A stretch of 64,000 bases of DNA, from NCBI GenBank assembly GCA_025094145.1, contig JALLLS010000070.1, positions 119,599-183,598 of the forward strand, read 5' to 3'. Position 1 is the stretch's first letter; each line of letters opens with the position of its first letter. The notes under the pieces are model-generated. The model had not been told where the DNA came from. It searched no databases and saw only the letters and a program-made list of their open reading frames with translations. This document shows, piece after piece, positions 12,879 through 26,028 of this stretch. The DNA is from Spinellus fusiger. Taxonomy: Eukaryota; Mucoromycota; Mucoromycetes; Mucorales; Phycomycetaceae. Made by a program: the position numbers and the translations under genes.

Positions 12879-14420
12879 TCATGAAAAGACTCTAAGCTCT
12901 ATATTCCCATCCAAAGGCCCAATGACCTTGCTGTGGACAATCCCATTTGCCTCCAAGGTGTATATCTCACCATCCAAACACACCTGTCCAGCATCATGAA
13001 CGCGTAAAATAAGCTCAGATGTCTTGTAATAGTCAATGTTAAATCTATCGTCGTCCACGTGGAGTCCACCTTGAGATGCTTTTAAGCTAATATCAGTGAG
13101 CTGAGCTGCTGTTGCCTGCTGTATCAGAAGCACATCGACCTCATCACTAGAGTGTGATGCGAAAGGGGTGATACAAAAACCAGGTTCCAAACTAGCTTGC
13201 TTGGAGACCAGGAAATAAGTGAAACCGTTGCCATGGCTGCCATCCACAAAGGTTGGACCCTCTTGCAGAGTTTGAAATTCACGCTCTGATCGATTGTACC
13301 GTCGTGCGTTTATCATGACGACTTCTCCCGAGGTGTGTTGGAGATTCTCCAGTAACTTCATCGCCACCATAGCAAACCGCACATTCCCCAGGGCAGGGTC
13401 CATGGCTTGGGCCTGAGCAACAACTTGAGCATGAAATCCCCAGCTTAGAACAACAAGGATGCGCAGGGGGGGAAGGTCTGTTCTGTAGGTAATATGACGA
13501 AACCACTCCGGAGTGTCCTTCGCGGTGGGGGCGTGCCCAAAAGAGATGTCTGTGAGTCGGACGGCCTCCGTTTTTCCCTTTATGATTTGCAACACTGATT
13601 GTTCAATACTGGCCAATTTAAGACTGAGTGAAAATGCATTGCCTGATCCACATGGAACAATACCGAGCCGAAATACAGATTGTGTGGGGCGGTGTCTAGT
13701 GTCCTTTTGTTGCTGGTCATAGGCATCCAAGAGTCCATTGACTACTTCATGAACAGTCCCATCTCCTCCCATACAAATGACCATGCTGGGTGACTCTGTG
13801 CTTAGAACAGCAGAGCCTAGTGTGTGGGCGATGGCCCGTGTTCCGTTTCCCTGTAGGGTTTCATTGACTGTAATATGACTTGCGGTATAGCCAGCAATAA
13901 GAAGCATTGGCTTTACAATGTCTGTCCAGTAACCGAGGGCCTTGTGCTGTCCAGAGTGTGCATTCAGAACAACATTTACTTTGGTAGAGGCAGTGATGGA
14001 CACATCAGGTAGAACCTTGTTTCGTAGATGTTCAGCAAACACAGGGAGGTGTAGGGAGGGAGGTGTAGGGAGAGAAGAGCTGTTCTCTTCTATTACATGG
14101 AATTCAAGCGTATCTCGTTCCCAGACAGCTGCCTTGTACTTAACATTGGTCAGTCTATCTCCTCCCTCCTGCTGAGAAGGAGTGGTTATGATGCACACAC
14201 TGATTCTCAAGGCAAAGGGCAGCAAGGAGGTGTTTTCCTTGTCATCAAATTGCACGCCATACACACGTCCAAGGGCATAGCTCTTCGCTTCCCATGCGTC
14301 CTTGTCACTGCCATAGGGTGAGATGTGCAATGTAACATCATCAAAGGAGAGTATCACCGTCTTATTTTCCCATTGAGCAATTGTAGTAGATACCATGAGA
14401 AGAATGCAAAGATGTAACAA
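12879..14420 (-). CDS. Sphingoid long-chain-base kinase (sphingosine kinase / DAGK catalytic fold)
   Basis: Single-exon gene, 513 aa. It would phosphorylate sphingoid bases such as sphingosine or phytosphingosine at C1, as yeast Lcb4/Lcb5 do. The DAGK catalytic domain starts around residue 150 (VNVVLNAHSG). The nucleotide-binding loop MGGDGTVHEVVNGL is clear, followed by GIVPCGSGNAFSLSL. The C-terminal CLDGE motif matches the family's late conserved DGE. The N-terminal ~145 residues resemble the variable lipid-kinase N-domain. The first 15 residues are hydrophobic and could be a weak membrane anchor, or the start could lie slightly downstream or in an unseen exon; the first Met of the frame is used. 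Whether it prefers sphingoid bases, ceramide or diacylglycerol cannot be decided by eye, but the motif set fits LCB kinases best. Confidence 0.85.
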   Translation of the reverse strand: MLHLCILLMVSTTIAQWENKTVILSFDDVTLHISPYGSDKDAWEAKSYALGRVYGVQFDDKENTSLLPFALRISVCIITTPSQQEGGDRLTNVKYKAAVWERDTLEFHVIEENSSSLPTPPSLHLPVFAEHLRNKVLPDVSITASTKVNVVLNAHSGQHKALGYWTDIVKPMLLIAGYTASHITVNETLQGNGTRAIAHTLGSAVLSTESPSMVICMGGDGTVHEVVNGLLDAYDQQQKDTRHRPTQSVFRLGIVPCGSGNAFSLSLKLASIEQSVLQIIKGKTEAVRLTDISFGHAPTAKDTPEWFRHITYRTDLPPLRILVVLSWGFHAQVVAQAQAMDPALGNVRFAMVAMKLLENLQHTSGEVVMINARRYNRSEREFQTLQEGPTFVDGSHGNGFTYFLVSKQASLEPGFCITPFASHSSDEVDVLLIQQATAAQLTDISLKASQGGLHVDDDRFNIDYYKTSELILRVHDAGQVCLDGEIYTLEANGIVHSKVIGPLDGNIELRVFS

Positions 14421-15558
14421 AGATTAAGAATGGATTAAATACAAATAAAGAGGTTCACCAACGGAATCAACTGGCTTTTTAAATGGATTGAATCACCTGA
14501 TAGTGATTACAATAGATGAACTACTGTTGTGTTTATTACATCTTTGTTGGTGGTGATGTGCTTTGGATGGTGGGGAACAAGCCGTGTTATATGACAGGCG
14601 ACCACTTTTTTTTTCTTTTTTCTTTCTCCAAAGACGACTCAATGGTCTTACTCGGGTAGTCTTATAATGTATAAAGAGTGTCAGTGAGTAGCTATCAAAG
14701 GCACACATCTCTCTTAAGAGAGAAAGAGCGAGCGAAACACAACCCAACTCAATCGTTGCTCTTCTTATAATAAATAGTCTTTTTTCTATTGAGTGATAAT
14801 AACACTTACAAAAGTACTTTTTTCTCTTTCTTTTTTCTCTGGCCCTGGTATTTATTTATCTATTGTAACCAAGTCTCCAGTGTTCCCTCTTGTTAAGGAC
14901 CTGGTTCACAGCAACCCCGCCTGTTATCCTTTGGGATCTGCCTTTCTTGCTGAGTCCACTTGTCTCTATTCTAGACTACAGTATCAGAACCACTCTTTGT
15001 GGGCTATGATCCGTATGGACACCTGTGCGTGAAAAGGTGTACCTGTTCAGTTTGAGATGGGACTCTGTGCAGTTTGTATTGTTTTCTTCTTGTCCTGGAA
15101 CTGGTCCTTTTTCTAAGACTCCATCCAACTCAACCCACAGTAGGCATTGTTTCCTCCAAGATACCAACTCATAAAACATGTTGACTTGTATATTTATCTT
15201 TGGTTGCTGATAAATGTGTTCTAAAGATGGAGGTGTTCGAGGAGACATGCGATTCTCTTTATTATATATATATATATATATTCATACATACATACATACA
15301 TACATATATTCATACATATTTATATATCTCATCTCTTTCTTTCCTTTTTTTTCTTTCTCACTTATTGTTTGGGTGGGTTAATGGTGTGCCCAGGTAGCAA
15401 GTCTCATCCCTTCATACCCACGGATAAATATTAAATCTGTGCATCGGAAAGGTCCCTCTCTGATTGTGCTTTTGATACTACAGGAGACAAGTCTATTGCT
15501 CTTATTGTGTTCTGGGCCTTGATATTCCACCCAATGTCTGTGATTGATTTCTGTCTTT

Positions 15559-15589
<31 letters not shown>

Positions 15590-15711
15590 GGTTGCTTCTT
15601 ATACCAGTAAGAAGACACTCTAAGGAGATATAGATAGATAAAAGAAAGAAAGAAAGAAAGAAAAGAGAATGTGCTTGGGATGCTTTCTTTCTTCTTCTTT
15701 CTTTGCTGTAG
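14421..15711. other. Unresolved region, possible minus-strand exons
   Basis: Two minus-strand stretches have protein-like composition: 15248-14976 (90 codons, with WVELDGVLEKGPVPG) and 15541-15378 (ending RGYEGMRLATWAHH). No consistent set of splice sites joins them to each other or to the exons at 15712-16172. Simple repeats lie here: TA/CATA at 15263-15330, TTTTG at 15558-15590 and CTTT at 15640-15664. Neither stretch was assigned to a family. Confidence 0.4.
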
Positions 15712-16172
15712 GCGGCAGTGGTAGTGAATCTCAACACTCCATGGCCTTAGCAGCACTCTTTGATCCCGAAGCATAAGCACAATGCTGCTAGACTACAGCA
15801 TGAGGTGAATACGCAGTCACTTTATAAGACTCACCATCCCCAGCAGCAGGCATCGTGTGACCGTATAGGCTTATGGTGGATAATCACCGCCTGTGGAGGA
15901 GGAATAGGCTGGTAATAGGCTAGTGAAGTTGAATAGACTCCTCTTCCTATGGAATTACCTCCTGGAGACAGTCTTTGTGAGTGTCTTCCGTGCGAAGGAA
16001 ATGCATGGAGGCTGCTAGTATGCTGCAGGGTTGTTTGGTAGGCAGGCGGAGGAGAGCAAGCGTCTTGTAGAGTGTCAGCAAGAGAACCTTCATTGATAGG
16101 CTGATACCGGGGTGGTGGTATGGAAATAGGCGACGTCAGATGTTGAAGAAGACTTGTTTTCTGGAAACTCAT
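15712..16172 (-). CDS. Possible PPxY-rich small protein (partial model)
   Basis: The proposed first exon is 16172-15835, starting MSFQKTSLLQHL. It ends at a strong gtgagt donor. The next exon starts at 15784 after a 50-nt intron with a ctagcag acceptor, and the phases agree. The encoded product is Pro/Tyr/His-rich and contains SPPPAY, a PPxY-type WW-domain ligand, and a Cys-rich DACCWGC spanning the junction. The second exon reads IVLMLRDQRVLLRPWSVE and then enters a CTTT repeat where no end could be fixed. I do not recognise the family. A competing open frame overlaps the 5' part, so this is a tentative gene. Confidence 0.35.
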
Positions 16173-16483
16173 GATGAAACAAGAAAGACAGTAAGTCAAG
16201 GCATGGTCGAAGTAAAGCCAAGGGGAGGGTCAGTTTCTGAGATTGAATATTAAAGGGAGAGCAAGCAAGCAAACACAATAAATAAAAAATAAAAAAGGGG
16301 GGGGCAAGTGAGTGACTATAGTCAACCTTACTGTAAGAAAACACCCACCACACCCGCATGTCCTATATCGGAGTTATCATTACCCTTATTGACTTTCAAT
16401 TTTAAATCTCATCCAAAAGACATGGCAGGCCAATCCTCTCCGTAAGAGCATGGATGGATGGATGGATAAACTCATCAGCCTAC

Positions 16484-17005
16484 AGTCTGTACAGAAAAGG
16501 CCGTGTTCTAGGTTAAGAACATACTAAGAGTGCCTAGAACCCCAACACCTCCTTGATCCAAGTGGAGGGTGTCAAGACCACCAAGAATGCTCAGTTCTAC
16601 CTTGGCAAGCGCATTGCCTACGTCTACCGTGCTCGGCGTGAAGTCAATGGCTCCAAAGTCCGTGTGATCTGGGGTCGTATTGCCCGCAAGAACCTGCCTC
16701 CCAAGGTGTTCGGTGCCAGTGTCCGCATCGTAAGTATCTGCTGCTGCTGTTGTTATGGATGTTGTACCCTTCCAATATTAAAATACACATCTTCACTTTC
16801 AAATAAATAGAAAGAATCCATGGATCATTGATTGAACAACTGATTGACATAAGATTCTATCCTAACATTAGACAACCCAACATTTAGTTTGAGATCACCC
16901 AAATGTGAAAATTAGACAATGTGAAAGAAAAAGGCAAGCTCATTAATAAAAACACATATACCGTCGTCTTTTAGATAGTGTATGTATAGGCTTACCCTAC
17001 ACTAA
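16484..17005 (+). pseudogene. Decayed ribosomal protein eL33 (L33/L35a) gene
   Basis: Reading from 16487, LYRKGRVLG is followed by in-frame TAA and TAG, then [49 protein letters not shown]. This is the order of eL33. Compared with the family there is an internal deletion of about 13 codons between the WGR and NLPPK segments, where the conserved HGNSG stretch should be. The exon stops at 16729 at an intact gtaagt donor, and a weak remnant resembling the last exon (gcttaccct) lies near 16990-17000. The retained donor argues against a retro-copy and for a decayed genomic duplicate. The start codon region is not recognisable. Confidence 0.75.
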
Positions 17006-17217
17006 GCAGCAACCACTTCTGGGGTGGCGCCATGTCTTTTAAAGACAGAACACTTCAGGACACTGTATTTGCCTTGCTCAATTGCAGTAATGAATATCAT
17101 GTACTTGGATGCATTAACCTTTCTGTTCCACAAAATAGTACAATTCTTACATATGAATATCGAGTAAATCATTCTCTCTTGTGGTTTTCCATGTCCATAG
17201 TTTGGCCTCTGCTGCAA
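17002..17217 (-). pseudogene. Fanzor/TnpB-like nuclease C-terminal relic
   Basis: A 71-codon frame reads RPNYGHGKPQERMIYSIFIC, then KNCTILWNRKVNASKYM, and ends in VFKRHGATPEVVAA. In TnpB and eukaryotic Fanzor proteins the end of the RuvC fold has a CxxC zinc-ribbon half followed by [W/D]-[N/D]-R-D-x-N-A-[A/S]-x-N, the last acidic RuvC residue being the D. Here that D is Lys and the later Asn is Tyr, so the copy would be inactive. No matching upstream part (first RuvC motifs, bridge helix) was found between 17218 and 18258. The assignment rests on one short motif. Confidence 0.45.
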
Positions 17218-18258
17218 ACCATCATCATTCTAGTATTGTTGTTGAGAGCTACTTATGTAATAGAGAGCGATGGTGGGCAGTCTTTTCTTTCTTTTTCTTT
17301 CCAATCACACCTGTTAGTTGTTTGAATTATTTTGTACTTGGATTACAGCGAATAATTACTTTTTATGAGTAGATGCCTTTATATCAATATATATTTATAG
17401 ATAATAATAAAAACACTGTGCATTATCACTACTTGCATCTTCTTGAAGATAAGTGTATCTGAATCACGTTTTCTTTTGGTGAGCATTAAACATTCAATGT
17501 CGGAGTAGATTGGAATACAAGACATCAATAAGAATATTTTTAGAATAGAATGAAGCAAACAGAATGTATATAGCCAAGAAGGGAAAGTGGAAGAGCAACA
17601 TTTGTGGTTGTATTTTCATAATATAATGGTATGCTGTATGAAAATAGAATGGTTTGAGGTTTTTCATTGCGTTAATAGTGGATGGCTTTTACATGGATTT
17701 CCGTACCTTTGAAACTCAACGTAAAGAAAGGCTCTATAGGATCACAACTCACATACTTTTCTTAAAGAGAGCACTTTCCATTGTATTTGTCTTATTCGTC
17801 TAAGAATACTCTATGCACAGTCCTCTATTCTTACTCTATTTCATAAGAGAGAGTCATTTTTTGTTCTGCACTAAAAGGATTGCAAGACTTGATTGACAGA
17901 AATAGCATCCATAAATGATATTTGATTTGTCTGATTTTCTTTTTCGTATTTGTCTAATTTTAGGATGAAATACTGTAATTGTAGCAAAATGTTGAAATTT
18001 CTCTTTCTTTTTGTGGAATTGTGGGATTTGCAGCACAAGTTGAAATTTAGTATCACTTCTAAATAGGTGAAAAAAAACAAATTTAGTCACTCAGCTACTG
18101 ATACTCTCTCTTGCTTGCTGCTGCTTTTGCTCCTTCTGCTGCTGCCATTTCTTATTAATACCTGTCGCTTTTATTCAACAGTTCAAGCAGCAGTCCACTC
18201 CACTGTCAGTCACACTTTCTATTTGATCTCTTTCCTTTCTCTTTGCCTCCCAGTACTC
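17218..18258. other. Intergenic, no gene recognised
   Basis: AT-rich DNA with short spurious frames on both strands. A minus-strand frame at 18090-17854 is Lys/Phe-rich and could not be tied to the Fanzor-like relic or to any family. The last ~200 bp before the kinesin start, with a pyrimidine-rich stretch near 18115-18150, probably hold its promoter and 5' leader. Confidence 0.5.
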
Positions 18259-21720
<3,462 letters not shown>

Positions 21721-22835
21721 TTTTTTTGCTCTCTTTCTTTCTCTCTCTCTTTTGGACATGAAAAAGAGAGAAGAAAATGACTCTAGTGTGATGAAAAAAG
21801 AAAGAATGAAAGAGCAAGAGGAAAGAAAACAGTGCATTTACATCATCCTTTATTTTATATTTTATTTTATTGATAAGTATTGGCAGTGGTTGCTTCAGTG
21901 CGATGTGATCACTTGCATATCTTGGGATTTTATAGTAGCATCGATTTGCCCTTTTGTTTTAGTGGTTGGGTAGCTTTAAGTTATTGTAATGAACACAGCA
22001 TTATTTACATTTTGTTAAAGACCTATTGAAAGATAGGCTAAAGTGTGTATTTTTATTTATTTATATTGTAGCAATAGTGGCAGCAGTAGTGCATTGGTGG
22101 TTGTTTAGAGTGAGAGATGTGTTCAATGCAGTCATGATTCAATACAGTTGTGTTGAGGTAATACGTGTTGTTTGTTACTTGAGGAATAGGAGCAATGAGT
22201 ACAGACTGAATATCAACACATCCTAAAGTCCATCCATTCATCCCAAGGACTATCAGTCACTAAGAAATACCTACAGTTGTGCCTACGAGATCCCTAATTG
22301 TGAGTTTGGCCCTATAAGAAATAACATATTCTCTCTGTTTCTTAAGTGTCAATACCCTACCCTAACCTTGTCCCTGTAGAGTCTGAACAATGAAACATAA
22401 AGTGGTAGAAGACTATCCTCATGCACTATGAAGGAATTGCAAACAAGTCATATTTATTGCTTCCCAGTATAAACCGACACAACAGACACAGACTATTATT
22501 TTCTCTTCATAGTAACTGAATGAATCTTTTTTCATATTCATATTCACCCTCTTTAAGATAATAATAATAATATCAACAATAACAATAACAATAAAGAGCT
22601 TTGCAGACATCCATCTTCGTTCATGTAGAAATGGTATAAAGTGCAGTGATTCCACAAGATCCTTCTCACATCCACTCAACTACCTTTTACTGTTCATACT
22701 AAGTCTCTTGTTAGACATATCAATGGAAGAAGGTCTTGAGGGGGTTTGTATGCCAGATGCTTACAGAAGCAGTGGTTAGTAGTGTGAAAGTGTTTTGTGT
22801 TCTGTGTGAGGGATTGCCTCCCACCCCTTCCATGA
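21721..22835. other. Intergenic between convergent genes, nothing recognised
   Basis: AT-rich sequence with small frames on both strands that lack codon-like composition, plus an ATA/ACA microsatellite near 22555-22595. It separates the 3' end of the plus-strand kinesin from the 3' end of the minus-strand R3HCC1-like gene. Confidence 0.6.
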
Positions 22836-23389
22836 TCACTTACAGCGTAACAGTTCAATGGGCCCATCAAAAGGACGGATCTTGGCCAATGGATTGGTGA
22901 CGTTATCAATATAGGCCTTCTTGGCTATGTATATTATTATTATTTTGGTGTGCTATAAGGTGTTAAATGCACTCCATTTTTACCTGTTGCTGGGTGCTCA
23001 AATATAATCAGTGCACGAGTATCATCCACCCACTTGATGCGGTAGCCTCCTCTCATGTTCTCATACTCCCTGAAGATATCGCGTAAGTGGTGTGTTTTGA
23101 AGGCAGGGGGAAAGTTGTGGCAGTCAAGCACCACTGTAGGCTCATCGACAATAGGAACTTCTGCTATAATAGAGTATAAAACAGGTGAGTGCTGATGATA
23201 GCCACCCATGGCCTTACCGGGAAGTTCGGGAAGTGGGTTCATATTACGACTGGCTCTCTTGCTACGTCTTCCGTCATCGTTACTGCAGTCATCATAGCGA
23301 TCATACTGCTTTAACAGCTCATCCCATTCGTCTCTTGAAGAATTCTCTGCCATTGACATGCCCTGCATGCCCAAATTTTCCAGTGCCAT
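22836..23389 (-). CDS. R3HCC1-type RRM-like protein
   Basis: Three exons, 23389-23218, 23163-22984 and 22924-22836, give 146 aa. The 54-nt first intron is a multiple of three, so the frame reads through it; it is called an intron from gtaagg, tattatag and the gain of a clean join (ELP-AEVPIVDE). The C-terminal two thirds match the RRM-like fold of R3HCC1/R3HCC1L proteins: VVLDCHNFPPAFKTHHL, then IKWVDDTRALIIFEHP, then KKAYIDN and a closing strand. Human members also carry an R3H domain; none is visible here. The N-terminal part is acidic and Met-rich. The role is not established. An upstream exon could extend the N-terminus (an in-frame ATG exists near 23614), but the short form is preferred. 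Confidence 0.7.
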
Positions 23390-23456
23390 TGTATTGTTAC
23401 TATGAGTTGTGGGTGGTGTGACTTAAAAAATCAAAGGTACAGATTAAATTAGGTCA

Positions 23457-23657
23457 TTATTGTGTGCTGTTGATTCTTCTCGCTTGACTCCCAGCCTTAC
23501 TCACAAAGGATGGAATCTTGCCTGAAATGGATAAGAGCCATTCCAACACCCGCACACAAATGCCAAGGTGAAGACAGGTCTTGCAGTGTAGCTGATGGCT
23601 GCAGCCAAGGCGATACCATTTTATACTACACGCCGGTAGGTAGACCTCAGATTGCAA
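23457..23657 (-). other. Short frame with RING-like Cys/His spacing
   Basis: A 66-codon frame just upstream of the R3HCC1-like gene contains CSHQLHCKTCLHLGICVRV after YLPACSIKWYRL. The Cys/His spacing is reminiscent of the second half of a RING or zinc ribbon. The exon-like segment ends in gtgagt, but the phase does not match the next gene's exon. It could be a fragment, an alternative 5' exon or chance. The flanks 23390-23456 and 23658-24072 hold simple repeats (gttt near 23765; cctata near 23910-23938) and nothing else recognised. Confidence 0.25.
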
Positions 23658-24072
23658 ATTGCTGAGATTCTTCTCTGTTCATGGCTCCTGTAACTCAAGC
23701 AGCAACTAGCAATACTAGCAAGATGCTATACTAGCACAATAGAGTGTATTCTGTCCAATGGGTTTGTTTGTTTGTTTGTTTGTTTTTTTTGTTTTTCTTT
23801 ATATTAGACTTCAATAAAGATTCTCAGTCAGTCGAGAACTTATCAACAGAGGCATCTTTTCCTTTTACATATAAATAAACATCCCATTTACTAAGTACAA
23901 TGACCCTTTCTATACCTATACCTATACCTATACCTATAATCATCCCAGAAAAACAAAATGAAACAAAGAAAAAAAAAGGGAGGGCACACATTGAGCCACA
24001 AAACCCCACACGACGAGTTTCTGCTATGTCCTAAACAGCTTTTATTTACAACGGCACGTCTGTCAAAAAAGT

Positions 24073-25140
24073 CTAATAAGGAGAAAAGTATCCACCTCTG
24101 CCACGACCTCTGTTCATTAAGCATGAGTAAAACACAACACAACACAACACAACACAACAGTTCCTCCACCAAGACACATTTACCTGCCGCGACCACGATA
24201 GCCATGCATTGGCGAGTGACCATAGTAAGGCAGCATACCACCACGGAAACCACCACGGAAACCACCTCTTCCGCGTCCACCGCGGTGTGAAAACCCAGGA
24301 ACATTTGTTCTCTTGGCAGACACCTTGAAACAAGTCAGTGGACTCTTCTTACCCACTCAACTCTATGAGCATTACCTTTAGCAGACGGCCACGGAACAGA
24401 CTCTCGCTCAATGCCACTGCAGCATCAATGAAGGCAGGTTCAGCGAATTCGATATAAGCAAAACTAGACATTCCCGATCAATACTCATCACTTGCGCCAT
24501 CTCTATTTACCCCTTGGGATGACCAGAGAACTTATCACATAGAATGGTGACTCGGTTAATAGTACCACAAGATTGGAAGTGGGCCTGCAGTTCTTCAGGT
24601 GTTGCGCCATAATCCACCTAGTATGCATTTCTTTTAGTACCGGCATTATGGATATAAATCCAACTTACATTGCCAACATACACAGAACGAGAGTCAACTA
24701 CTTCTCTGTCCACTAAAGATCCAATGCAACCCATATCATCAGACGGCTGTAGCTATAAAGAAAAGAGAAAGAGAAAAGATAGCTCATACCTTCTTCAGTT
24801 GACATTGTCTTTTCTACTTCAGCCTGCATGGCACGCAACTTGGCGGCCTCATCCTCCATCTCTTGCACACGCACTCTCATAGCCTCCAATTCCTAACACA
24901 CGTAACATAGATTAGTTAATAGAGTAAAAGAAAAGAAATAGAAGCATGAGCTTTAGATCTACTTCCTCCCCTCCCCCTTCTCTCTCTCTCTCTCTCTCTA
25001 TCTCCATCGGCTATTGACGTCCTCTCTTGACTACATACTTTATCGACATTGCCCTCAATCTCGGCTTCAACTGTCGGTTGTTCTTGGTGAGAAATGATCT
25101 GTTCTTCAACAGATGCTGTGTGGGCTTCAGTATCAGTCAT
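24073..25140 (-). CDS. PAB2: Nuclear poly(A)-binding protein 2 (Pab2 / PABPN1)
   Basis: Seven exons: 25140-25039, 24892-24790, 24712-24669, 24617-24511, 24463-24376, 24323-24184 and 24109-24073, for 206 aa with all phases consistent. The order is that of PABPN1: an acidic N-terminus, a short coiled coil ([20 protein letters not shown]), one RRM with RNP2 SVYVGNV and RNP1 KGFAYIEF, and an Arg/Gly-rich tail ([13 protein letters not shown]) that in relatives is methylated. The protein binds poly(A) in the nucleus and acts in tail-length control and RNA surveillance. The third exon's acceptor was chosen at ctttag, because the earlier acceptors break the frame. Introns hold ACAAC (24130-24160) and CT (24980-25000) repeats. 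Confidence 0.92.
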
Positions 25141-25410
25141 GATGAATAAAGAAGAACAAAACTTTTTTTTTCAGCTTCACGCGTACTGTGAAAGGAGGAC
25201 TTGCTACAAAAAGTAACATGTGACGTCGAGTTTTTGTCTGTCGGTGGTTTAAAATATATGCTTTATTATTTTTATTTTATGACGTAGCCCAGTGACAAGG
25301 TGCAATATAACAAGACCATTGTAAGTGAATTGAATAGACCAAGTATAGAGTAGAAAGAACAAGAGAGAGATATAAAAAAACATTCACTCTGAACTATACA
25401 TGAGATATAT

Positions 25411-25590
25411 GTGGTTATTAGCCATAATATTTCATATCTATGTGTATATGTGTATATGTGTATATGTGGTTATTAGCCATAATATTTCATATCTATGTGT
25501 ATATGTGTATATGTGTATATGTGGTTATTAGCCATAATATTTCATATCTATGTGTATATGTGTATATGTGTATATGTCTATATTTCTATA
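25411..25590. repeat. 55-bp tandem repeat, three copies
   Basis: The unit beginning gtggttattagccataata recurs at 25411, 25466 and 25521 with an exact 55-bp period, each copy ending in tgtatatg units. The remaining intergenic DNA between 25141 and 26028 is AT-rich and holds no recognisable gene. Confidence 0.9.
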
Positions 25591-26028
25591 TGTCTATATG
25601 CCTACTTTGAAGACTGGGTGGTGAAATTGATTAGGAAAACACATTTGAACTGTGGCTGTCATAGAGAGTGTTGGAAGGAAAAGAAGGAAAGTATGGAAAT
25701 GTAGTAGAATTCAATCTGTACATTTTATTAGGGAGTGTTATGGATAATAACCTAAAGAGATAAAATGTTAAGTTAAATGCATTGAGTGCAGTCTTAAGAG
25801 ATATACCTATTCATTACCTTTTTATCTATTTGCTTTTATGTTTCTCATTAAACACTATCAATATGTAAAACTACAGTCAACAAATGAATATATTTTTTAA
25901 TTACATAAAACGACTTACACGTATCCTACTTGGTAATATCAATATTTAGCTGAAAATAGGCTGTCCAAATAAGTAGTCTAGATAAACTCATAAGTGAATG
26001 TATTAAGTATAGCCTAAACATTGCTTTA

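Noticed and set aside
17032..17325. 97-codon plus-strand frame with hydrophobic segments
   Set aside because: Antisense to the Fanzor-like relic, which has recognisable motifs; no family resemblance on this strand.
18067..18258. Leu-rich upstream extension of the kinesin first exon
   Set aside because: Poly-Leu from a ctgctg/ctcctt tract upstream of the SAM domain; looks like 5' leader, not protein.
23910..23940. Telomere-like cctata hexamer run
   Set aside because: Only about five units, interstitial, and not a known fungal telomere repeat such as TTAGGG.
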